Shown here piece after piece: positions 1 through 7,414 of a stretch of DNA of 29,264 nucleotides. The DNA comes from Nitrospira sp. UBA5698 (GTDB taxonomy: Bacteria > Nitrospirota > Nitrospiria > Nitrospirales > Nitrospiraceae): the NCBI GenBank assembly GCA_002420115.1, contig DIHK01000001.1, positions 19,915 through 49,178 on the forward strand. Reading direction: 5' to 3'. A program made the translations under genes and the position numbers. The number at the start of each line of letters is the position of its first letter. The first letter of the stretch is position 1. The notes below the pieces were generated by a model that saw only the letters and a list, made by a program, of their open reading frames with translations, was not told the DNA's origin and did no database searches.

Positions 1-630
1 TTTGGCGCAGTGCTCTTGTATCCGGAGGGCTCCGAGGAGATCAGCGAACTCGCTGCACAGCCCTTTGTGGCCGACTATCTGGACGATCTAGGAGAGCAGG
101 ATCGCGAGATCGGGCGGATACGATCGTTGGCGGAACGAGTGGCCGTGGTGAACGGGGATGCCGTCATTTCCACCTGCGTGCTCTTCGACCGGCCACGAGA
201 CTACACGGTGAGCGTTCACCACATGGCTTATGCTCAGCGCCAGGCCCAGCAGCTGTGGACTCAGTGTGCTGAAATCAATCGCTGGGACTGGTTGCCACGA
301 ATACGCATGGGCGCCGCCGATGTGATGGAGGACTCGATTGCTCGTCATGGTCCGTTTGATCTCCTGTATCTTTGGCTCTCCTATGACACATTTAATTCTT
401 TGACGACCATGGCGACAAGCCTCGCACGTGCAAGCCAAGTGGTGAGGCGGGGAGGCGATGCATTTGTAGTTGGCCCCGTCGGCGTACAGGCGGCGCTGAC
501 ATCGGAACCATGGCAGGTCTGTTGGAGTGAATCTGTGGCAGCGCTGCCCACGTTTGCCATGCACAAAACGATCTTGCCCAACGCCAGACTGAAAACAGGG
601 CTTACGCTGTTCCATCTTAGGCGGGTATAA
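1..630 (+). CDS. Probable SAM-dependent methyltransferase, C-terminal part (5' end outside window)
   Basis: The frame is open from the first base, so the gene begins upstream; a GTG at 10 is unlikely to be the true start. About 209 codons are visible, ending in TAA at 628-630. The segment around GPFDLLYLWLSYDTF followed by ARASQVVRRGGDAFVVGP resembles the second half of a class I Rossmann methyltransferase, in which a strand carrying an acidic residue is followed by a helix and a 'R-GG' turn before the next strand. The glycine-rich SAM-binding motif I is not visible and may lie upstream. Substrate unknown. The next supported gene is 160 bases downstream. It could also be another Rossmann-fold protein. 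Confidence 0.45.
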   Translation, partial: FGAVLLYPEGSEEISELAAQPFVADYLDDLGEQDREIGRIRSLAERVAVVNGDAVISTCVLFDRPRDYTVSVHHMAYAQRQAQQLWTQCAEINRWDWLPRIRMGAADVMEDSIARHGPFDLLYLWLSYDTFNSLTTMATSLARASQVVRRGGDAFVVGPVGVQAALTSEPWQVCWSESVAALPTFAMHKTILPNARLKTGLTLFHLRRV

Positions 631-727
631 GATCCTTCGAGAAAGCTGTGGTGGTGCCGGTAGCGATCTTAGTGAGAAGCGGTGGCTTGTCGAGGATGAG
701 TCTTGTAGAATTCAAAAGATCTGTCCC

Positions 728-751
728 CCACGCGTTTGCGTAACGCTGTGG
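728..751 (+). other. Imperfect hairpin upstream of the 58-residue gene
   Basis: CCAC-GCGTT pairs with AACGC-(T)-GTGG around a TGCGT loop, giving nine pairs with one bulged T. There is no T-run after it, so it is not a classical terminator. It sits 39 bases before the ATG at 791 and could be a leader structure or operator. It may also be chance. Confidence 0.25.
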
Positions 752-790
752 TGGAGTGAGCATGTGGACAATTGATGGAGGAGGAAAATT

Positions 791-967
791 ATGCCAAGCG
801 TACTGGACAAGGTGATTGAGAGGGAATTGCGAAAAGAATTAAGGGATGCGCTGGTAAGGTTTGAGCAGCAATTACGGCAGTCCGGCGTGAGTGACGACAA
901 CATCAAAAACAGGATGCGAGGCGCCAAGCAGTTTGTCGCGTTTCTGTATGGGCGATACCTCGGATAA
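791..967 (+). CDS. Small hypothetical protein, 58 residues
   Basis: ATG at 791 is preceded by a very strong purine-rich ribosome binding site (GGAGGAGGAAAA, about 777-788), and the frame closes with TAA at 965-967. The protein is helical and charged (MPSVLDKVIERELRKEL at the start). Residues about 20-57 (RFEQQLRQSGVSDDNIKNR then AKQFVAFLYGRYL) resemble the SAM-like core-binding domain at the N-terminus of tyrosine recombinases. No catalytic domain follows, so it is either a stand-alone domain of unknown role or an unrelated helical protein. It is surrounded by non-coding sequence and appears monocistronic. That it is a gene is well supported by the ribosome binding site; its function is unknown. 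Confidence 0.65.
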   Translation: MPSVLDKVIERELRKELRDALVRFEQQLRQSGVSDDNIKNRMRGAKQFVAFLYGRYLG

Positions 968-1070
968 TCATAGTTTGGTGGTCTTGGTAGTGGGCAAGGT
1001 CGGCCTATGAAAAACGTGCAGCCTATCTGGTTAGTGGAGGACCGTGCTCGCTCTAAGAGGTGAAACCGAA

Positions 1071-1178
1071 ATGCCTATCGTGAGATGGGATATTCGGTTA
1101 AACCCTTTATTCGGTTTGATGTTCCACTTTGTTTATCGATGTCACGCCAAGCATAGTGAGCCGAAAACAGAATCTTGA
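1071..1178 (+). CDS. Possible 35-residue small protein
   Basis: ATG at 1071 follows AAGAGGTGA at about 1055-1063, a reasonable ribosome binding site with about eight bases of spacing. The frame runs 35 codons to TGA at 1176-1178. The product (MPIVRWDIRLNPLFGL...) has a hydrophobic middle and a basic, hydrophilic tail. I do not recognise it and it may be fortuitous. The rest of 968-1342 contains no other convincing gene. Confidence 0.25.
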   Translation: MPIVRWDIRLNPLFGLMFHFVYRCHAKHSEPKTES

Positions 1179-1342
1179 GGGAGGAGCCGGACTGGCCCAG
1201 TGCAGTTGCCAGCAGGCCTGTGTCGTCACATCGTGACCGTTGGGTTGCAAATGCCTGATAGCAAGCGGATGCTCAGTCGTGGACAATGCGAAGGTGAAAT
1301 ACGAACGGGAGCCTGTGAACCTGGAAGCGGTACCCCTGTGCT

Positions 1343-1392
1343 AATCCTCGAAAATATTTGGCCATCGCCCACCTCTCCCCTAAGATGGCTGC
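1343..1392 (+). promoter_or_regulatory. Leader of T1SS operon 1, conserved in operon 2
   Basis: These 50 bases align without gaps to 21757-21806, the 50 bases before the paralogous ABC gene, with about 39 identities by eye. The blocks AATCCT, GAAAAT, TTTGGCCATC and TAAGATGGCTG are shared; the centre is diverged. A clear -35/-10 pair is not evident and there is no strong Shine-Dalgarno, so the conserved blocks may be a promoter, an operator or a translation leader inherited in the duplication. Confidence 0.5.
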
Positions 1393-3576
1393 ATGTCAGC
1401 TGCTTCGGAGACAACCGCTTCCCAGCCATCTGATCCAATCTCATCACTGCTTGAGTCGGATGAGTCCGATACAGGGTTGCTCTGTCTCCTGATTCTCGCG
1501 CAGTACTATGATCTTCCTGTCAATGGCTCGCAGCTTCGGCATCAATTTGCCCGGTCTGGACAGAAGCTTTCCGAGACTGAACTGCTCCGTGCTGCCAAGA
1601 ACCTTGGATTGAAGGCCGGTCTCGTCACGAGTGAGTGGAACAAGCTACAAGAAGCTTCCCTTCCCGCCATGGCCAAGCTTGTGGATGGGGGCTATCTGGT
1701 GGTGGCAAAAGTCGAAGATGAGAACGTGCTGGTTCAGAATCCCACAGAAGGCTACTCCCTCGTCCTCTCTCGTAGCCGGTTCGAGCTGATCTGGACGGGC
1801 GAGTTAGTGCGTGTGACGAAGCAGGTCACGATCCGTCTTCATGATCTCAAGTTTGATCTGACCTGGGTGATCCCAGGGATCGTGAAGTATCGCAAGTTGT
1901 TCGGCGAGGTTTTGATCGCATCGGCATTCCTCCAATTCGTTGCCTTCCTCACGCCGTTCGTAACGCAAATGGTGATCGATACAATACTTGTGCACAAGAA
2001 CCTCACGACGCTCTCTCTGCTGGCTGGTGGCATGATCGCGCTGGCGGTCTTCGAAGGAATCCTCGGTGGACTCCGGACCTATCTGTTTGCTCATACCACC
2101 AACAGGATGACGGTCACCCTTGGTGCCAGGCTCTTTCGCCATCTTCTGGCGCTGCCTCTCGCCTATTTTGACAACAGGCGCGTGGGCAATGCCGTGGTCT
2201 TGGTGCACGAGTGGGAGCATCTGCGTCAATTTGTCACGAGCCATTCCATGTTTGTACTGCTGGAGGCTCCCTTTACCGGTATCTTCCTCGCCGGTATGTG
2301 GCTCCTGAGCCCCATGCTCACGCTGGTGGTCACGCTCTCGATTCCAATCTACGCGCTGTTGTTCTTCTCCATGACTCCGTCGATACGGGCCTGTCTGCGC
2401 GACCTGCTTAATCGAGGAACGGACAATCAGGCATGTGTGGTTGAGGCCGTCAGCGGCATCCACACAGTGAAAGCCGTGGCGAGTGAGCCGTCGTTCTGGC
2501 GAAAATGGGAGACACAGCTGGCCGGTTATGTGCAGGCCAGTGTTCGTGCCACCAGCTTGAGCACGATGGCTCGACATGTCGCGACCGGGGTGTTCCACAT
2601 CACCATGGTGGTGGCCCTCTGGGTCGGGTCCTCTCGCGTGGTTGAAGGGCAGTTGAGTATCGGGCAGTTGATCGCCTTCACGCTGTTGTCGGCACACGTG
2701 ACAGGCCTCATGCTGAGATGGGTCAATCTCTGGCAAGAGTTTCTGCACGCGGGTATTTCGGTCCAGCGACTGGGGGACGTATTAAACCGGCAGCCTGAAC
2801 CTTCCTATCACCCCAATCGGATCACGATTCCACAAGTCCAGGGGCAGGTCCGGTTCGAAAACGTCACGTTTCGATATCGTCAGGATAGCCAGGCGGCTGT
2901 CCGCAGGCTGTCTTTTACGGCGGAGCCTGGTCAGGTTGTCGGGATCGTTGGACGGTCAGGATCAGGCAAAAGTACGATCGCCAAACTGCTTCAGTGTCTA
3001 TACAGGCCTGAGCTGGGACGAATCCTACTGGATGGTGTGGATCTGGTGCAGGTTGACCCGGCCTGGCTGCGAAGACGGCTGGGTATCGTGTCGCACGAGA
3101 ACTTTTTGTTCAACGGGTCGGTTCGGGACAACATCGCAATGACCGATCCTGGTCTGTCGATGGAACAGGTCATTCAAGTGGCAACATTGTCCGGAGCGCA
3201 TGAGTTTATCGCTGAGCTCAGAGACAGCTATGACACCCAGATCGGCGAGCAAGGTTGTGCGCTTTCGAGTGGGCAACGTCAACAGATTGCGATAGCTCGC
3301 GCCATCGCCGCGAATCCTCGCATACTGATATTCGATGAAGCCATGAGCGCGTTGGATGACGCAGCTGAAACGATGCTTCAACAGCATATGGCTGAGATCG
3401 CTCAGGGTCGCACGGTATTCATCATGGCCAGCCGGTTGAGTGCGGTCCGTCAAGCCCATCGTATCTATACCATGGATAAAGGGGAGATTATCGAACAGGG
3501 CGCATATGCCGAACTGCTCGAACGCGAGAGGGCCTCTTCACAGCCCTTGGTATCTCACGTTGGGGTTCAATCATGA
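1393..3576 (+). CDS. T1SS ABC exporter paralogue with degenerate ATPase motifs (copy 1)
   Basis: This is a 727-residue HlyB-type inner-membrane exporter. An N-terminal C39-like domain (about 20-140) has Thr27 where a C39 peptidase has its catalytic Cys (DTGLLC), so it is non-proteolytic as in RTX exporters. A transmembrane domain spans about 160-430 and an ATPase domain about 480-715. Walker A (GRSGSGKST, 520-528) and Walker B (IFDEA, Asp648-Glu649) are intact. Relative to copy 2 at identical residue numbers, the Q-loop Gln568 is His, the signature LSGGQ is LSSGQ (Ser626) and the H-loop His680 is Ser. The C39-like domain also reads VQNP where copy 2 has VQDP. The frame is uninterrupted. The start ATG at 1393 matches the copy 2 start exactly. 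The HlyD-like gene follows after seven bases. It may be decaying, or the degenerate half of a heterodimer with the 21807-23990 protein. Confidence 0.9.
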   Translation: MSAASETTASQPSDPISSLLESDESDTGLLCLLILAQYYDLPVNGSQLRHQFARSGQKLSETELLRAAKNLGLKAGLVTSEWNKLQEASLPAMAKLVDGGYLVVAKVEDENVLVQNPTEGYSLVLSRSRFELIWTGELVRVTKQVTIRLHDLKFDLTWVIPGIVKYRKLFGEVLIASAFLQFVAFLTPFVTQMVIDTILVHKNLTTLSLLAGGMIALAVFEGILGGLRTYLFAHTTNRMTVTLGARLFRHLLALPLAYFDNRRVGNAVVLVHEWEHLRQFVTSHSMFVLLEAPFTGIFLAGMWLLSPMLTLVVTLSIPIYALLFFSMTPSIRACLRDLLNRGTDNQACVVEAVSGIHTVKAVASEPSFWRKWETQLAGYVQASVRATSLSTMARHVATGVFHITMVVALWVGSSRVVEGQLSIGQLIAFTLLSAHVTGLMLRWVNLWQEFLHAGISVQRLGDVLNRQPEPSYHPNRITIPQVQGQVRFENVTFRYRQDSQAAVRRLSFTAEPGQVVGIVGRSGSGKSTIAKLLQCLYRPELGRILLDGVDLVQVDPAWLRRRLGIVSHENFLFNGSVRDNIAMTDPGLSMEQVIQVATLSGAHEFIAELRDSYDTQIGEQGCALSSGQRQQIAIARAIAANPRILIFDEAMSALDDAAETMLQQHMAEIAQGRTVFIMASRLSAVRQAHRIYTMDKGEIIEQGAYAELLERERASSQPLVSHVGVQS

Positions 3577-3583
3577 GGCAGTC

Positions 3584-4567
3584 ATGGTCTTCGGCCCATT
3601 AGGAAGACAGTGGATCGTCTGGAAAGTGGCCTGGCAGGCTGAATCAGGTCAGCCTCCCAACAGGGCTGTTCCAGAGGGACCTGCCGTAGAGTTTCTTCCA
3701 GAGGCCTTGGACATTCAGGAGATGCCTCTCTCTCCGGTCGGCCGAGCGGTGTTGTGGACGATTCTGATCGCATTCATGACTGGAGCGATATGCACCACGC
3801 TGGTGAGAATCGACTCAGTCACGATGGCTCACGGAAAGGTGGTTTCGAGTGGAGACGCGATGCCTATTCAGCTGTCAGAAACGGGAGTCGTCACTGCGAT
3901 TCACGTCCAAGAAGGACAAGCGGTGACGCAGGGGAACGTCTTGATTGAACTGGATTCGACCAGGAAGCTCGCGGAAACGGAGCCGCAGTCCCACATTCTG
4001 GTTTCAGAGTTTCAGTGGCCAGCACAAGAAGCAACGCAAGCGGAACAGAAAGTTGGCTTGCATCAGGTACGCTCGCCGATTGATGGGGTGGTGCAACGAC
4101 TCGCCGTTCAGGCAGTAGGCACGGTGGTGACGCCGGCGCAGCCGTTACTCACGGTTGTGCCGTTAAGCCGCTTAGTGGAAGTCGAGGCGCAGGTCGAGAG
4201 TAAAGATGTGGGTGTCGTCCATAAGGGACAGCCGGCTGAGATCAAGGTCGACAGGTTTCAGTCGGTGTACCACGGGAGCATTTCCGGTCATGTGTTGAGG
4301 GGGCCTGATAACAAGACGTTGAAGGCACAGGTCGGACTTGTGTCTTCTATCAGGGTCGGTCTGGATCGTTCGACGATTCAAGTTGGAAGCACAGAGGTCA
4401 AGCTTCTCCCCGGTATGGCGGTGGCGGTTGAGATCAAGACCGGGCAGCGTCGCATGATCGAGCATCTCGTAGACCCCGTACTCGATTCCGCCAAGGAACG
4501 AGTGAGGGACTGGAACACACTCGTTGATGCTGTGCGGGGTTTCCTCAGTCGCCGAAATCTGTTGTGA
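3584..4567 (+). CDS. HlyD-like membrane fusion protein lacking the coiled-coil hairpin (copy 1)
   Basis: This is a 327-residue periplasmic adaptor paralogue. ATG at 3584 is chosen because the N-terminus (MVFGPLGRQW) aligns with copy 2 (MAFGVLSRQW); longer upstream starts lie inside the ABC gene. A single membrane anchor lies at about 55-72 (VLWTILIAFMTGAICTTLV). The first lipoyl half ends at LIELD (Asp124, the same number as in copy 2), and the second half and beta-barrel resume at SPIDGVVQ. Between them copy 1 has about 40 residues where copy 2 has about 195: one in-frame deletion of 139 residues and a second of about 15. The missing part is the alpha-helical hairpin that reaches TolC in this family. 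The C-terminus is about 17 residues longer than in copy 2. Without the hairpin it should not dock to an outer-membrane channel in the usual way. Confidence 0.85.
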   Translation: MVFGPLGRQWIVWKVAWQAESGQPPNRAVPEGPAVEFLPEALDIQEMPLSPVGRAVLWTILIAFMTGAICTTLVRIDSVTMAHGKVVSSGDAMPIQLSETGVVTAIHVQEGQAVTQGNVLIELDSTRKLAETEPQSHILVSEFQWPAQEATQAEQKVGLHQVRSPIDGVVQRLAVQAVGTVVTPAQPLLTVVPLSRLVEVEAQVESKDVGVVHKGQPAEIKVDRFQSVYHGSISGHVLRGPDNKTLKAQVGLVSSIRVGLDRSTIQVGSTEVKLLPGMAVAVEIKTGQRRMIEHLVDPVLDSAKERVRDWNTLVDAVRGFLSRRNLL

Positions 4568-4599
4568 GACTGAGAAACGAACGGGCGAAGGAGGCAGCA

Positions 4600-5040
4600 G
4601 TGAGAAGAAGACGGCAGGCTATGAAGCTGAGCGTTGGTATCCTGTTATTCGGGATGCTGCTGATGGTGGGAGTGCCCGGATGGGCAGCTGAGCCGGTGAC
4701 AGGAATCGGCTCGCTCCTGGTCAATCCCAGCGCCGTGCATCGAAAGGTCGTCAAGCTGGAAGGGGTGGCGAAGAATGTCGTTGTCCATGCCGGAAGTGAA
4801 CTCGGGACCAAGCAGTCATTGTGCGGGGCTGAATTCCAACTTGAAGACAGCAGTGGAACGATTACTGTGCTGTATCGTTCCCGATGTCAGGTCGGAGCGT
4901 TGCGCGCGACGGTGGTGACAGAACGAATGCTGTGTGTGGTGGAAGGGTACATGGAGGCACCGCCGACGATGGTACGAACACCGGACGGGAAGGACCTCGG
5001 CGTCCGTATCATGGCCCATACCGTGACCCCGGTACAGTAG
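4600..5040 (+). CDS. Small exported protein, possible OB fold
   Basis: GTG at 4600 is preferred over the in-frame GTG at 4564 because AAGGAGG lies at 4588-4594, about six bases upstream; 4564 overlaps the HlyD stop and lacks a site. The product is 146 residues with a typical signal peptide (MRRRRQAMKL, a hydrophobic core, then VPGWA before AEP). The mature part is mostly beta-strand (HRKVVKLEGVAKNV, FQLEDSSGTITVLY, CVVEGYME), a pattern like bacterial OB-fold proteins, with Cys residues that might pair in the periplasm. It is the third gene of operon 1, 32 bases after the HlyD-like gene, at the position the TolC-like gene occupies in operon 2. Function unknown. Confidence 0.7.
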   Translation: MRRRRQAMKLSVGILLFGMLLMVGVPGWAAEPVTGIGSLLVNPSAVHRKVVKLEGVAKNVVVHAGSELGTKQSLCGAEFQLEDSSGTITVLYRSRCQVGALRATVVTERMLCVVEGYMEAPPTMVRTPDGKDLGVRIMAHTVTPVQ

Positions 5041-5716
5041 GAGAGAGCAGCACAGGCGACGTGGTGATCCCTCAAGAAGCAAGTCAGTGAGCGGTATCGG
5101 ACCTTGGATTGTGCATCCTAGTAATGGGACAGATGGCTGGTTGGGTTGATGTGAAAAGGTTCGTACCCCCGTACATGGTTGCCCGCTGAGCCGAAGTGCC
5201 AGGCATCAAGCCTCTTCCCTTGGGACGTTCATGTAGGCTATCAGCCACTGGCTAGGCGTGAGTGACTAGGAGGTACGCCAGGCTGATCACCATGGCGTCC
5301 GCGCTGCGCATATAGAGCAAGGCAAAGTTGGAATAGGCGGACACAGAGCGGCAAAGAAGGTCAGAGTTTGACCTCCGGTGGTGCTCGTTGCAGAACGTGG
5401 GGTGTTTCGGCGAGCCGTAACAGGGGCAGCGAACTAAGAAATCGCAGGTCAACGTGGCTTACCAGAGTTCACGAATCTGCCATTCCGCAACAACACACAG
5501 TCGTGACTTCAATTCTGTAATAGTCCCCCCTTGCGATTCAGTGTACTGGCAATCCGGCACCAGCTCACAAGCCACCTACAACCGCTCAACTACATACGAT
5601 ATTAGGCGTAGACAGCAGCTTCGTCCTAATGATAGTGTCCCCGGCCGTTGACTAAGAAGGACAACCCTGGCTCATTCTTTCCATAGGTCAGGCCTACTTA
5701 ACCAGGAGGTATCAGA
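5041..5716 (+). other. Gene-poor spacer
   Basis: I find no supported gene in this stretch of almost 680 bases. A minus-strand frame at 5252-5452 has some Cys and His residues (RCPCYGSPKHPTFCNEHH) but only a TTG start and no ribosome binding site. A TTGACT at 5648-5653 could be a -35 element for the PEP-CTERM gene, but no good -10 follows at normal spacing. Confidence 0.5.
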
Positions 5717-6220
5717 ATGTTGCGTGGCGTGCTCACGAGTTTGACCGTCGTATCCGCCTTGAGTGCTCTGTTAATCCTCCCCCCTCTCAGTCACGCAATC
5801 CCCGTCGCGGGCAACTATGAATTCACGAGCGGCTTAACCGGTACGTTTACTTCTAATGGTACCCAATTAACATCATGGAGCTTCACCGATCCCCTCGACG
5901 GCCTATGGCATATAACATGGAACGCGACAGTCCGCACTATTTCTAACAACCCATCTTTGTTTGAACAAGGGGATTTTTTGGGCGGAAGATTTGGCGTTCT
6001 TATCTTTAATGTAAAGATTGATTGGAATTCTAACCATTTTGACGCCAGACGTTTAGATACCACTATCACTCCTCCGATCGATGGGTCCCTAAATGGAATC
6101 TATAGTTTTACCCCTGCTGGCAGTCCGGTTCCAGAACCATCCACTTTCGGCCTTCTAGTGGCAGGCCTTGTAGCATTGCTGGCCTACAAGCGGCATCACG
6201 CAGGGTTGCAGATCGGATAA
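5717..6220 (+). CDS. PEP-CTERM sorting-domain protein
   Basis: The 167-residue protein starts at an ATG preceded by CCAGGAGGTATCAGA, a strong ribosome binding site. An N-terminal signal peptide covers about residues 1-27 (MLRGVLTSLTVVSALSALLI, then SHA). The middle is beta-rich, with many Thr, Ser, Asn and aromatic residues. The C-terminus is a classical exosortase sorting signal: VPEPST with the PEP at 139-141, a hydrophobic helix (FGLLVAGLVALLAY) and then KRHH. By family knowledge such proteins are exported and processed by an exosortase (EpsH/XrtA type) for surface or exopolysaccharide association. No exosortase gene is in the window. Its codons are visibly richer in A and T than the neighbouring secretion genes, suggesting separate ancestry. 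Confidence 0.85.
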   Translation: MLRGVLTSLTVVSALSALLILPPLSHAIPVAGNYEFTSGLTGTFTSNGTQLTSWSFTDPLDGLWHITWNATVRTISNNPSLFEQGDFLGGRFGVLIFNVKIDWNSNHFDARRLDTTITPPIDGSLNGIYSFTPAGSPVPEPSTFGLLVAGLVALLAYKRHHAGLQIG

Positions 6221-6576
6221 GCCACCATCAGAACACGACACACCCAGGGCTGAGGGTTCACCATGACCTCGGCCTTGTCATTTCATTCCTCATTGATTGG
6301 CAGTTCTGCTACCACCCTGCTACCAGGGCTGGGCAAATTGATCCCATCGGCACCAACCGTGTCAGTGTCTTGAATTGTGGTTTCTTGTGGGGTTCCGTTG
6401 TCTGAGGGAGAGCTCTCTGAATTTTGTAAACCGTAGGTTAATGGTTCTTTCACGGTAACCGGTCGGCCGGTATCCCTTATCGGCCTCATGATCTTTCTAC
6501 CGAACTCCTCAGTTACCTCTCGGCGATTCTGAGCCCCCGGCTTTTGTAGGATGGTGATGTCTATGGGGCGGACCGT
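6221..6576 (-). other. Spacer with a doubtful minus-strand frame
   Basis: The only long frame is 6283-6603 on the minus strand, 106 codons of mostly hydrophilic sequence with no recognised domain. Its start overlaps the better-supported plus-strand membrane protein by 27 bases. I do not count it as a gene, although I cannot exclude it. No terminator hairpin with a T-run is visible after the PEP-CTERM gene. Confidence 0.35.
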
Positions 6577-7014
6577 ATGCTGCCCCGCATGATACATCAG
6601 CACGAACCTCTCCCGTGGCGAGCCATTGTACGCGGGGTGATGCTTGTCACCGGCATGACCTTTCTGGCGGGCATGTTACTCGCTGCTCTTGGGATTACGC
6701 CCAAGATTGATCCTGGGATGTACCCGCTGCTAGCCCTGCTGGTGGGAGGGATCAGTGTCGCGGTGGCACTTCGCATAACAGACACCACCCGCCCCGTCTG
6801 TCTCGTCGCAATGGGCGTAGGCATCTGGCTCTTCAGTGGGATCGCCGTACTTGTGGGTGTGCAGTCACTCGCGGGGTGGTTTCAGAGCAGTCTTTCCATT
6901 GCCGCGACAATGCTTCTGGGGCGGCTGTTACTGGGGACCTTGAACGAACTCCCCGTTCAATCGTCCTATGCGCCCATTGTACGGAGCATGACTCAGACAC
7001 GCCGAACCAGCTAA
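6577..7014 (+). CDS. Hypothetical membrane protein with four predicted helices
   Basis: The 145-residue product has four hydrophobic segments at about 18-38 (VRGVMLVTGMTFLAGMLLAA), 47-65 (MYPLLALLVGGISVAVAL), 74-95 (VCLVAMGVGIWLFSGIAVLV) and 103-118 (SSLSIAATMLLGRLLLG), with short polar loops and a basic tail. An in-frame stop at 6547-6549 bounds the N-terminus. ATG 6577 has GGGGCGGA just upstream and is preferred to ATG 6589, which has none. I do not recognise a family and no residue pattern indicates transport or catalysis. Confidence 0.55.
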   Translation: MLPRMIHQHEPLPWRAIVRGVMLVTGMTFLAGMLLAALGITPKIDPGMYPLLALLVGGISVAVALRITDTTRPVCLVAMGVGIWLFSGIAVLVGVQSLAGWFQSSLSIAATMLLGRLLLGTLNELPVQSSYAPIVRSMTQTRRTS

Positions 7015-7262
7015 TGCCGTCATCATCCGATTGATATATGACGAAGTACGCCAAGCTTTCGAAACCGCAGCGGCCACGGCATACACTCAAAGGCGCTCGG
7101 GGATCAGAAAGACCTGCAAAGCATCCTCCAGATACCAACCGCATCCCGTGGCTCCCTCTTCTTTCCAAGACCCGAACGGATGCTTAGCAGTTTGTTTACA
7201 AACTCTATGACGACTCAGAAGGGAAGCTTCGTGTATGATTATAGATGGAACCCGCATGGCCT

Positions 7263-7388
7263 GCAGGCTGTTCAGAAAGGCCGTCCAACAAGGCCGCAGC
7301 AAGTGAAGAGGTGAATCGTACTCTCCGCCGTACGTTGAGTCTCTGAGCGTTGCGAGAACGCCGCTGGCGGACTTTGTCAACAGCCTGC
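7263..7388. repeat. 126-base palindromic intergenic repeat (MITE-like)
   Basis: The ends are inverted repeats: GCAGGCTGTT-CAG-AAAGGCCG at the left and, read on the other strand, GCAGGCTGTT-GAC-AAAGTCCG at the right. A central CGTAC-TCTCCGCC-GTACG hairpin (about 7317-7334) sits at the middle, and the flanks also pair partly (CCGCAGC...GAAGAG with CTCTGAGCG...), so the whole element could fold into one long stem. I recall closely similar elements scattered between genes in Nitrospira genomes, but have not verified this here. The rest of 7015-7414 has no supported gene; the minus-strand frame at 7087-7380 mostly reads through this repeat. Confidence 0.75.
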
Positions 7389-7414
7389 CAGAGGGTTCTC
7401 AGCCATCCTGGCCT

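Noticed and set aside
1804..2748. 314-codon open frame on the minus strand
   Set aside because: It lies wholly inside ABC exporter copy 1 and its product is a low-complexity shadow without a domain or ribosome binding site.
5252..5452. Minus-strand 66-codon frame with Cys/His residues resembling a zinc finger
   Set aside because: TTG start, no ribosome binding site, no continuation beyond 66 codons and no recognised fold.
6283..6603. Minus-strand 106-codon frame
   Set aside because: Hydrophilic, unrecognised, no clear ribosome binding site and overlapping the start of a better-supported plus-strand gene.
7087..7380. Minus-strand 97-codon frame
   Set aside because: Most of it reads through the palindromic repeat.
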